From assembly GCF_900176505.1 (NCBI RefSeq), contig NZ_FWYB01000003.1, forward strand, positions 1 to 64,000: DNA of 64,000 bases. The letters run 5' to 3'. Made by a program: the position numbers and the translations under genes. The notes beneath the pieces are model-generated. The model did no database searches and had not been told where the DNA came from. It was given only the letters and a program-made list of their open reading frames with translations. The stretch's first letter is position 1. Each line of letters opens with the position of its first letter. This document shows, one piece after another, positions 37,981 to 45,922 of the stretch. The DNA is from Pedobacter nyackensis (GTDB taxonomy: Bacteria > Bacteroidota > Bacteroidia > Sphingobacteriales > Sphingobacteriaceae).

Positions 37981-38058
37981 TTTGGTAAAAAGCATCATCT
38001 CGATCCAGTGCTTTTTGATTCATTCTTTGTAGAATGTTTGTTTGTATGTACATTTTGC

Positions 38059-38085
38059 AAGCCCTCCATCCAGAGGGCTTTTTTT
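38059..38085 (+). terminator. Strong intrinsic terminator after the GH92 genes
   Basis: AAGCCCTC (38059-38066) and GAGGGCTT (38073-38080) form a perfect 8-bp GC-rich stem with a 6-base loop, followed by a run of seven T (38079-38085). It separates the GH92 block from the second susCD operon. Confidence 0.85.
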
Positions 38086-38179
38086 GCGCAATTGGCTGTT
38101 GTGTAGAGCTATCGTAGAGAGCTATTGAACCTGTTTGTCGAAAAAAGTAAAAAAAGAATTGCGATTTAAAATATTTAAT

Positions 38180-38195
38180 GTATATATGTATATAC
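38180..38195. promoter_or_regulatory. Candidate GntR operator (dyad) before the second susC
   Basis: GTATATA-TG-TATATAC has perfect 7-bp arms and a 2-bp centre, the same geometry as the dyad at 19573-19588. It is 75 bp before the susC start. Its AT-only composition makes chance occurrence easier, so support is modest. The 3' side is rich in AAAC/GTTT words but shows no clear -7 box. Confidence 0.35.
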
Positions 38196-38270
38196 AAACG
38201 GCAGTTCTGTAATGGTTAGGATTATTTGATCGTTGTTTGGCTAACAAACCAAATTTCAAACTAAACTATT

Positions 38271-41200
38271 ATGTATCGAAGAATTTTTACTTGGCTAAGA
38301 GTGAAATACCTCTGCTATCTGCTTCTGTTAATGGCTACGGCTTTTAAATCAGTTGCTCAATCAAACATCACGATCACCGGTAAAGTAACGGATGTAAAAG
38401 GCGGGCCCTTGCCCGGAGTAAGCGTTAAGCTGAAGGGTAACACTAATGGTGATGTTACTAACGGAGAAGGAAAATATGCTATTAAATTATCAAGTGGAGG
38501 AGGAACCCTCGTTTTTTCATTTGTAGGCTATAAGAAACAAGAAATAGTTATTGCAGGCCGAAGGATCATTAATGTTGAGCTACAAGAAGACGATAACGCC
38601 CTGGAGGAGGTTGGTATTGTGGCGGCCTTCGGGGCAACACAAAAGAAGGGGACTCTGGTAGGTTCTATTACCACCATTAATCCTAAAGAATTAAAAGGGC
38701 CTACCAGTAACTTAACCACGATGTTGGCCGGTAAATTGCCAGGAGTAATTGCCTATCAAAGAAGTGGAGAGCCAGGTGCTGATAATGCGCAGTTCTTTAT
38801 CAGGGGGGTTGCTTCTTTTGGATCAGGAAAGATTGACCCACTTATCTTGATCGATGGGATGGAGTCTACGCCTACTGACCTTGCAAGGATGCAACCAGAT
38901 GATATTGCGGCCTTTTCAGTGTTAAAAGACGCATCTGCTGCAGCATTATATGGTTCCAGAGCTGCAAACGGCGTGATACTGGTTTCGACCAAATCTGGTG
39001 TTGAAGGCAAAACAAAGTTTAGCTTCAGGGCCGAAAACTCTGTTTCTGGTAACACGCAAAATTTCAAGCTGGCCGACAATATTACCTATATGAAGATGGC
39101 AAACGAGGCGGTATTAACCAGAACCCTACCGGGCCTCAAATCTAACCCGGAGCCATATTCTAAAACTAAGATTGACCGTACAGCTGCAGGCATGAATCCG
39201 TACTTATACCCAAATAACGACTGGATGAGCGCATTGATTAAGGACTATACCATGAATCAGCGTTTTAACATGAGCATGACTGGAGGGGGGAAAAATGCCC
39301 AGTACTACATTGCAGGTACGCACAATATAGATAATGGGGTGTTAAGAACTGAAGCGCTCAATAAATATGATAACAATATTAAATTAAAGACCTCCCAAAT
39401 ACGTTCAAACGTAAATGTTAAATTAACGCCAACCACCGAAGGAATTGTAAGAACTTCAGGTACTTTTGACGATTATCAAGGACCAATAGGTGGTGGGTCC
39501 GGTATTTTTAGTCAGGCCATCTCGTCCAATCCGGTATTGTTTCCAGCCATTTACCCGGCATCGGCATCACCATTTGAGAAACACCCTTTATTCGGAAATG
39601 CATTAATTGGTAATAGTACGACTAATTTCTACAATAACCCGTATGCCAATATGGTTTCGGGCTTCCAACAATACAATACGTCAACTTTAAATGTACAATT
39701 GGAATTAAAGCAAGACTTTAAGTTTATTACGCCAGGGCTTAGCGCTCGATTGATGGCTTATACCCAAAGGTATTCTTATTTCGATTTCAGCAGGAGGTTT
39801 AATCCCTACTACTATAGTGCAACGCCGACTGATGGAAGTGGACAAAATTATAACATCAGCTTGTTGAACGAATTTTCAATTTTCGGAGCACCTACAGAAT
39901 ACCTCAATTATGTGCCAGGTGAGCGTAAAGCAAATACTAAAACCTATATGGAGGCTGTAGTAAATTACAGTAATACATTTGGTGGAAAACATACAGTGGG
40001 GGGAACGTTGATTACTTTATTGAGCAATTATGTAACAGCGAATGCCAACGACCTTCAAGCGGCTCTTCCTGCCAGAAACCAGGGGCTTTCGGGTAAGGTT
40101 ACCTATGGTTATGACACCAGGTATCTTTTTCAAGCAGATTTTGCGTATAATGGTTCTGAGCGTTTTGCTAAAAAAAACCGATTTGGTTTTTTTCCTACAG
40201 TTGGTGTAGCCTGGAACGCATCTAACGAGAAATTTTTTGAGCCACTACGCGCTGCCATTTCTAACCTAAAGCTTAGGGCTAGTTATGGTATGGTTGGTAA
40301 CGACCAGATTGGAGAAGCAAAAGATCGGTTCTTCTATTTAGCTAATGTGAACTTAAATAGTGGTGGAGCATTTTTTGGTGCCGATAACGGATATTTTAGA
40401 CCTGGTGTTGCTATCAGTAGATATCCAAATGAAAATATTACCTGGGAAGAATCAAGAACCCTAAATTTAGCGATGGATTTGAGCTTGTTTAATAGCTTAA
40501 ATTTTGTTTTTGAGGCTTACAAAACGCATAGGAGCAATATTTTAATGCAAAGAAGTTCCATTCCAACTACCATGGGGCTTGCTGCCAATATCCAGACCAA
40601 CGTAGGCGAAGCTGAATCACAAGGTATTGATGTTTCGATGGATTACAATAAAACTTTTGGAAACTTTTGGCTTCAGGGCAGGGGAACATTTACGTATGCC
40701 ACTAATAAATTGCTGGTTAATGAAGAACCGGATTACGGTGCTTTAACCTACCTCTCCAGAGTTGGTAACCCACTTGGCCAAACTTATGGTTATATAGCCG
40801 AAAGGTTATTTGTTGATGACGAAGAGGTAAGAAACTCTCCTCTTCAATCCTTCGGAAATGAGCCGGTTAGAGGGGGAGATATCAAATATAGGGATGTGAA
40901 CAGAGATGGTGTAATTAGCGGACTAGATATCGTTCCTTTAGGTTTGCCTACCTCTCCTGAGATTGTATATGGTTTTCAGGTAGCTACTGGTTATAAAAAA
41001 TTCGAGATCGGTATATTCTTTCAAGGTTCTACCCGCTCTTCATTCTGGATTGACCCTGCTAAAATTACACCATTTGCCTTATACGGAGTTGACAATGGCC
41101 CTGTGAATCGTCAGAATGGTCTTTTGCAAGGGATTGCTGATAGCTATTGGTCTGAAGACAACAGAAATATGCAGGCATTTTGGCCACGTTTAAGCTCTTC

Positions 41201-41462
41201 TGTTAACCCAAATAATACCCAAACATCTAATTGGTGGATGCGAAACGGTTCTTTTTTAAGGATGAAATCCGTAGAAGTGGGTTATAATATTTCGGGGAAA
41301 TCAATTCAGAAACTAGGTATTGGTTCCATTAAGGTTTATGCCAATGGTACTAATTTATTTGTTAAAAGCAGCTTCAAAATGTGGGATCCTGAACAAGGAG
41401 GTAACGGATTAGGTTATCCTCTTCAAAAGGTATTCAATTTTGGACTTAACGTGAATTTCTAA
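38271..41462 (+). CDS. SusC/RagA-family TonB-linked outer-membrane protein, second of the locus
   Basis: This 1063-residue transporter has a signal of about 30 residues (ending SVAQS). A carboxypeptidase-regulatory-like domain follows (ITGKVTDVKGGPLPGVSVKL, about 35-110), then the linker LEEVGIVAAFGATQKKGTLV, the plug signature SAAALYGSRAANGVILVSTK, and a barrel ending in NFGLNVNF. It has no STN domain. It heads a second operon with its own SusD and two accessory lipoproteins. Having two unrelated SusCD pairs in one locus suggests import of two products, such as main-chain and side-chain fragments. Confidence 0.95.
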   Translation: MYRRIFTWLRVKYLCYLLLLMATAFKSVAQSNITITGKVTDVKGGPLPGVSVKLKGNTNGDVTNGEGKYAIKLSSGGGTLVFSFVGYKKQEIVIAGRRIINVELQEDDNALEEVGIVAAFGATQKKGTLVGSITTINPKELKGPTSNLTTMLAGKLPGVIAYQRSGEPGADNAQFFIRGVASFGSGKIDPLILIDGMESTPTDLARMQPDDIAAFSVLKDASAAALYGSRAANGVILVSTKSGVEGKTKFSFRAENSVSGNTQNFKLADNITYMKMANEAVLTRTLPGLKSNPEPYSKTKIDRTAAGMNPYLYPNNDWMSALIKDYTMNQRFNMSMTGGGKNAQYYIAGTHNIDNGVLRTEALNKYDNNIKLKTSQIRSNVNVKLTPTTEGIVRTSGTFDDYQGPIGGGSGIFSQAISSNPVLFPAIYPASASPFEKHPLFGNALIGNSTTNFYNNPYANMVSGFQQYNTSTLNVQLELKQDFKFITPGLSARLMAYTQRYSYFDFSRRFNPYYYSATPTDGSGQNYNISLLNEFSIFGAPTEYLNYVPGERKANTKTYMEAVVNYSNTFGGKHTVGGTLITLLSNYVTANANDLQAALPARNQGLSGKVTYGYDTRYLFQADFAYNGSERFAKKNRFGFFPTVGVAWNASNEKFFEPLRAAISNLKLRASYGMVGNDQIGEAKDRFFYLANVNLNSGGAFFGADNGYFRPGVAISRYPNENITWEESRTLNLAMDLSLFNSLNFVFEAYKTHRSNILMQRSSIPTTMGLAANIQTNVGEAESQGIDVSMDYNKTFGNFWLQGRGTFTYATNKLLVNEEPDYGALTYLSRVGNPLGQTYGYIAERLFVDDEEVRNSPLQSFGNEPVRGGDIKYRDVNRDGVISGLDIVPLGLPTSPEIVYGFQVATGYKKFEIGIFFQGSTRSSFWIDPAKITPFALYGVDNGPVNRQNGLLQGIADSYWSEDNRNMQAFWPRLSSSVNPNNTQTSNWWMRNGSFLRMKSVEVGYNISGKSIQKLGIGSIKVYANGTNLFVKSSFKMWDPEQGGNGLGYPLQKVFNFGLNVNF

Positions 41463-41481
41463 TTTTTTTTAAGAAAAAGAG

Positions 41482-43449
41482 ATGAAACTATTTAAAACTA
41501 CATATTTTATTTTATCAGCTATGGTATTAACGCTCGTTATGCCATCCTGTAAAAAAGGCTTTCTGGACATTGTGCCGGACAATTTACCCACGCTTGATAA
41601 TGCTTTTGTTAATCGAAGTGAAGCAGAAAAGTATCTGTTTACTTGCTACAGTTCTTTACCAGATGAAGCAAATCTAAATACTAACCCTGGTATGAATACA
41701 GGTGACGAGTTTTGGATTAATCCGATTACTGCTCCTTTCGCTCAGATCGGTACGCTTGAACCGTTTAATATTGCAAAGGGTTTGCAAAGTAAGATAAGCC
41801 CGGCCATGAATTACTGGGATGGATCTGGTGGTGGAAAATCGCTATGGTTAGGCATTCGTAACTGTAATATTTTCTTAGAGAATGTTGACAAACCAATCGA
41901 TTTACAACCTTTTGAGAAAGAACGTTGGATTGCTGAAGCAAAGTTTCTGAAAGCGTATTTGCATTGGTACTTGTTCAGAATGTATGGCCCTATTCCTATC
42001 GTTGATAAAAATATAGCAGTTGACGCAAATGTTGAGGAAGTAAGAGTAAGTCGCCAACCGGTAGATTCTGTAGTCAATTACATTTCAAATTTATTGGATG
42101 AAGCCACAGCTGGAGGATCAGGAGTAGGATTGCCAGATAAGATCGTGAATTTATCTACCGAATTGGGACGGATCACTAAGCCTGCCGCCCTGGCCATTAA
42201 AGCTCGATTGCTGGTAACAGCTGCCAGTCCGTTATTTAACGGAAATCCAGATTTTAACAGCTTAAAAAATAAGGATGGGCAAGCCTTGTTTAACCCTACT
42301 TATGATGCAAAGAAATGGCAACGTGCTGCTGATGCTTGTAAAGCGGCCATTGATGCAGCAGAAGCGCAAGGAGTGGCTTTATATAAATTTTCGCCAAGCA
42401 GTCTTCAAACCGCTGATAATGCTACAAAAATTGAAATGAGCATTAGGAATGCAGTGTGTGAAAAATGGAACAAGGAATTATTATTTAATAGCATTGTGGG
42501 CAGTACAAGGAATATTCAAATGAACGCTTGTCCGAATTTATTTTTAGCTCCTAAGTTCGATAATGGCTTAAGTGCGCAATTGGCGCCTACACTAAAAATG
42601 GCCGAAATGTTTTATACCAAAAATGGTGTGCCTATTAACGAAGACCGAACCTGGGATTATGATAATCGTTATAATTTGAAGACCGTTACCGCTTTAGACT
42701 CGGCGATGGTGAAAGATTACCTAACGGTAGGACTGCATTTTGAAAGAGAGCCTCGTTTTTATGCTGATGTTATGTTTGACGGTGCAAAAATGTATATGCA
42801 AAGCAATCAAAAACCCGCAATACCGATCTATGCTAAAAGAAATGCAATTTCAGGAAAGAAACAAAATATAATCTATTCAATAAGCGGCTATTATACCAAA
42901 AAACTAATCAATATGAATTTGGTAGTTGGTGATAACGGCGGGGTGACCACAGAAAATTATCCGTGGCCGGTCATGAGACTTGCAGATCTTTATTTGCTTT
43001 ATGCGGAGGCCTTAAACGAAACGGGAGATTTGGCAACCCCATTAATCTATCTTAACAAAATTAGAGAGCGTGCAGGTTTGCCAACAGTAGAAACTTCATG
43101 GACCAATTTCTCAACAAATCCTGGCAAGTACACCAATAAAGATGGATTAAGAGAGATCATACAGCGGGAGCGTACAATCGAATTGGCATTTGAAGGCAGT
43201 CGTTTCTGGGATTTGAGAAGGTGGAAGCAGGCAGCTAACGTACTCAATGCACCCATTTATGGCTGGAACGTTGATGTAGAGGGTGGTGCGACTACCAGTA
43301 TTGCGGACCTTAATAAAAATGCTCAGGAATATAACACGCGGGTACTGTTATTTAATCAAACCTTTGTTAGTCCAAGAGATTATTTTTGGCCAATAAGAGA
43401 AAATAACTTACAGGTAAATCAACGTTTAGTACAAAATTTGGGTTGGTAA
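41482..43449 (+). CDS. SusD/RagB-family outer-membrane lipoprotein, second of the locus
   Basis: This 655-residue protein is long for a SusD. The signal ends at the lipobox MPSC, followed by KKGFLDIVPDNLPTLDNAFV. The RagB/SusD features are clear: FLKAYLHWYLFRMYGPIPIV in the N-terminal helices, and YLNKIRERAGLP and QRERTIELAFEGSRFWDLRRWK near the C-terminus. The ligand-binding region contains insertions compared with the SusD at 6505-8088. It lies 19 bp after its susC partner. Confidence 0.95.
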   Translation: MKLFKTTYFILSAMVLTLVMPSCKKGFLDIVPDNLPTLDNAFVNRSEAEKYLFTCYSSLPDEANLNTNPGMNTGDEFWINPITAPFAQIGTLEPFNIAKGLQSKISPAMNYWDGSGGGKSLWLGIRNCNIFLENVDKPIDLQPFEKERWIAEAKFLKAYLHWYLFRMYGPIPIVDKNIAVDANVEEVRVSRQPVDSVVNYISNLLDEATAGGSGVGLPDKIVNLSTELGRITKPAALAIKARLLVTAASPLFNGNPDFNSLKNKDGQALFNPTYDAKKWQRAADACKAAIDAAEAQGVALYKFSPSSLQTADNATKIEMSIRNAVCEKWNKELLFNSIVGSTRNIQMNACPNLFLAPKFDNGLSAQLAPTLKMAEMFYTKNGVPINEDRTWDYDNRYNLKTVTALDSAMVKDYLTVGLHFEREPRFYADVMFDGAKMYMQSNQKPAIPIYAKRNAISGKKQNIIYSISGYYTKKLINMNLVVGDNGGVTTENYPWPVMRLADLYLLYAEALNETGDLATPLIYLNKIRERAGLPTVETSWTNFSTNPGKYTNKDGLREIIQRERTIELAFEGSRFWDLRRWKQAANVLNAPIYGWNVDVEGGATTSIADLNKNAQEYNTRVLLFNQTFVSPRDYFWPIRENNLQVNQRLVQNLGW

Positions 43450-43497
43450 TTTTTATAATTCATCAATTATTTAAATGGATAATTAAACTTAAGTAAA

Positions 43498-44676
43498 ATG
43501 AAACGATTAATAAATAGATTGTTCATCGGTATGTTAGTTGTAATGACTACACAAGCCTGTAAAGAATCAGAAACAAGCACTATAGTAAATGATGGGGTGG
43601 CACCCGGTCCGGTAACCGGGCTAACCGTAACCAATCTTAGTGGGGCGGCAACCATAAAGTACAATCTACCTTCAGACCCTGATGTACTGTATGTAAAAGC
43701 AGTATATAAAACGAAACAAGGTATTGAAAGAGAGACGAAGGTAAGTTACTACAACAATACGATCACTGTTGTTGGCTTTGCAGATACCGACGGGTATGAA
43801 GTAAAATTATATGCGATAGACAAAGGCGGAAATACATCTCAACCGACATCGGTTACCGTCAACCCGCTAATGCCTCCCTTTAGAATAATCCGTAATAGCT
43901 TAGGGGTAATATCTAATTTTGGCGGGATTGATGTGAGTTTTGAAAATGCTACCCAGGCTGATGTGGCCATCGTCGTTATTGCCCCAAATGCCTTGGGGGA
44001 TTATACTGCCGTTAATACCAATTATACGACGTTAAAAAAAGGAGTATTTTATACCAGAGACCTGAAAGCAGAGGAAACAAAGTTCGGTATTTATGTACGC
44101 GACAGGTGGGGCAATATTTCTGATACCTTACAAACAACACTTACACCTATATACGAAGAAAGGTTAGACCGGAAATTGATGAAAGGAATAAGCTTGCCAT
44201 CAGATCCAGGTTTAGCCTATGGAGGATCGCTAAATGGTGTTTTTGATGGAAGTGTGACTGGTGGAACCTACCATAGCAACGATGCGGCAAGAATGCCTCA
44301 ACAGTTTACTTACGATATGGGTGTAACCGCTAAATTAAGTCGCCTGGCCTGGTGGATGAGACCCGATGGAGGTGGTTATTATGCGATACACGCGCCAAGA
44401 AAAATTGAGATTTGGGGTTCAAACGCGCCAAATCCAGACGGAAGTTATGATGGCTGGACAAAGTTAGTGGATTACGAGCAAATTAAACCTTCTGGCTTGC
44501 CAGTTGGGCAGTTAACTACGGCAGATAATGATGCCGCCAAAGCAGGTGAAACCGTTTTGATACCATTGGATGCACCAAAAGTGCGTTACATTAGGTTTAA
44601 AACACTAACTAATTGGTCTGGTGGAACTTATGTATGCTTTTATGAATTGGCCATGTGGGGTAATCCGAAACAATAG
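43498..44676 (+). CDS. DUF4959/DUF5000-type surface lipoprotein
   Basis: This 392-residue lipoprotein has a signal ending in TQAC. The first third (PGPVTGLTVTNLSGAATIKY onward) matches the fibronectin-like DUF4959 region. A middle beta-sandwich follows (RIIRNSLGVISNFGGIDV). The last third, from about residue 240 (GGTYHSNDAARMPQQFTYDM ... KVRYIRFKTLTNWSG), is a discoidin-like DUF5000 domain. Proteins of this layout follow susCD genes in many Bacteroidota glycan loci and are thought to be surface glycan-binding proteins. No catalytic motif is seen. It lies 48 bp after susD. Confidence 0.82.
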   Translation: MKRLINRLFIGMLVVMTTQACKESETSTIVNDGVAPGPVTGLTVTNLSGAATIKYNLPSDPDVLYVKAVYKTKQGIERETKVSYYNNTITVVGFADTDGYEVKLYAIDKGGNTSQPTSVTVNPLMPPFRIIRNSLGVISNFGGIDVSFENATQADVAIVVIAPNALGDYTAVNTNYTTLKKGVFYTRDLKAEETKFGIYVRDRWGNISDTLQTTLTPIYEERLDRKLMKGISLPSDPGLAYGGSLNGVFDGSVTGGTYHSNDAARMPQQFTYDMGVTAKLSRLAWWMRPDGGGYYAIHAPRKIEIWGSNAPNPDGSYDGWTKLVDYEQIKPSGLPVGQLTTADNDAAKAGETVLIPLDAPKVRYIRFKTLTNWSGGTYVCFYELAMWGNPKQ

Positions 44677-44703
44677 AATTATAATTATTTAATGAATTAA
44701 ATC

Positions 44704-45765
44704 ATGGAAAGAATAAAATATTTGATTTATCCCTTTCTTATTGTAGCAGGATTATGTGTAATCTCTTGTTCAAAAGAAGACGGGTTTAAAGAATTTACAA
44801 AGAATGGGGAAATTACATACCCTGGAAAGCCAATTACAGTAATTGCTCAAGCAGGAAATAAACGGGTGCTATTAAGAGTGGTATTGGGACCAGATCCTGC
44901 AATTACAAAAATAAAGACGTATTGGAACAGTAGGACCGATTCTTTAGAAACCCCTGTGGTAAGAAGTAATGGAGATACGGTAAATATCTTTGTTACGCAA
45001 CGTTTGAACGAGGGGGCGAATAATTTCGAGTTGTACGCGTATAACAATAAGGGCGACAAATCTATAGTAACCAATGTATCAGGAACGATGTTTAGCGATA
45101 ACTACCTGAGTACGGTGCCGAAGACCAACAGGTCGATTACCTCGCTTAAATTTAGTGCTTTTGGTAAGGCTACAATTGCCTGGGGTCCCGCTTTAACAAG
45201 CGAACAGTTTATTGAATTAAAATATCTGAATGCAAAGGGAGTGGACACAACGCTTATTGCTCCCTCGCAGTCGATAACCACATTACCCAGCTATAAATTA
45301 GGAACAGCAATAACCTATCGTTCTATATATGCACCAGAGGCGACTGCTTATGATGTGTTAACAGTTGCTCCAAGTACGGTAGATTTAACTAAAGGAACCT
45401 ATTCGGCTGTTACGTCGGGTTACTTATATTCTTCAACTACTAAAAAATTACTAGGCGCTGCAAAAGCCTGGGTTCCAAGTGGTACAAATGGTATTATTAT
45501 AACTTCAGGAGATATAGGTGCTACTACCCAAGCCTTGATCGTTATTAACCCAGATAATACCTTAACCATTACGGCTGCTCCGGGGTCTGCAAATGGTCCG
45601 TTTACGATGTATACTTCGGGCTTACCAACACCTTATACAGCTGGCTGGCTAAATTCGGCAGCTTGCAACAACACTTATGATCCGGTTACCAAAACCTATA
45701 AAGTAAGGTATGGCATTAGTGGAACAGGTGCTCGTGTTATTGAAGAAATTATTGCACTTAACTAA
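44704..45765 (+). CDS. DUF4998-type surface lipoprotein
   Basis: This 353-residue lipoprotein has the lipobox VISC. The N-terminal region (KEFTKNGEITYPGKPITVIA, RVVLGPDPAITKIKTYWN) matches what I recognise as DUF4998. The C-terminal half from about residue 200 is a beta-rich domain with no motif I can name. It lies 27 bp after the DUF5000 lipoprotein and ends the second susCD operon, before a hairpin at 45833-45861. A role in holding the glycan at the surface is inferred from position. Confidence 0.78.
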   Translation: MERIKYLIYPFLIVAGLCVISCSKEDGFKEFTKNGEITYPGKPITVIAQAGNKRVLLRVVLGPDPAITKIKTYWNSRTDSLETPVVRSNGDTVNIFVTQRLNEGANNFELYAYNNKGDKSIVTNVSGTMFSDNYLSTVPKTNRSITSLKFSAFGKATIAWGPALTSEQFIELKYLNAKGVDTTLIAPSQSITTLPSYKLGTAITYRSIYAPEATAYDVLTVAPSTVDLTKGTYSAVTSGYLYSSTTKKLLGAAKAWVPSGTNGIIITSGDIGATTQALIVINPDNTLTITAAPGSANGPFTMYTSGLPTPYTAGWLNSAACNNTYDPVTKTYKVRYGISGTGARVIEEIIALN

Positions 45766-45832
45766 TTTTTACCCCGGTTTTCTTGAGACCTTGGGGATAT
45801 AAATTTTATAACCATTTAATAATTAATATTTT

Positions 45833-45861
45833 GAACACCTGAGCGTTAAGCTTGGGTGTTC
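45833..45861 (+). terminator. Hairpin closing the second susCD operon
   Basis: GAACACC (45833-45839) pairs perfectly with GGTGTTC (45855-45861). Five more pairs, including two G-T, extend inward to a GTTAA loop. The T-run that follows is poor (CTTCAT), so this is a weak terminator or an mRNA 3'-stabilising stem. Confidence 0.5.
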
Positions 45862-45922
45862 TTCATCTATATGAGTGCTTTTTAAATAGAAACATACAAT
45901 CATTTCATAATAACCTTAAGCA

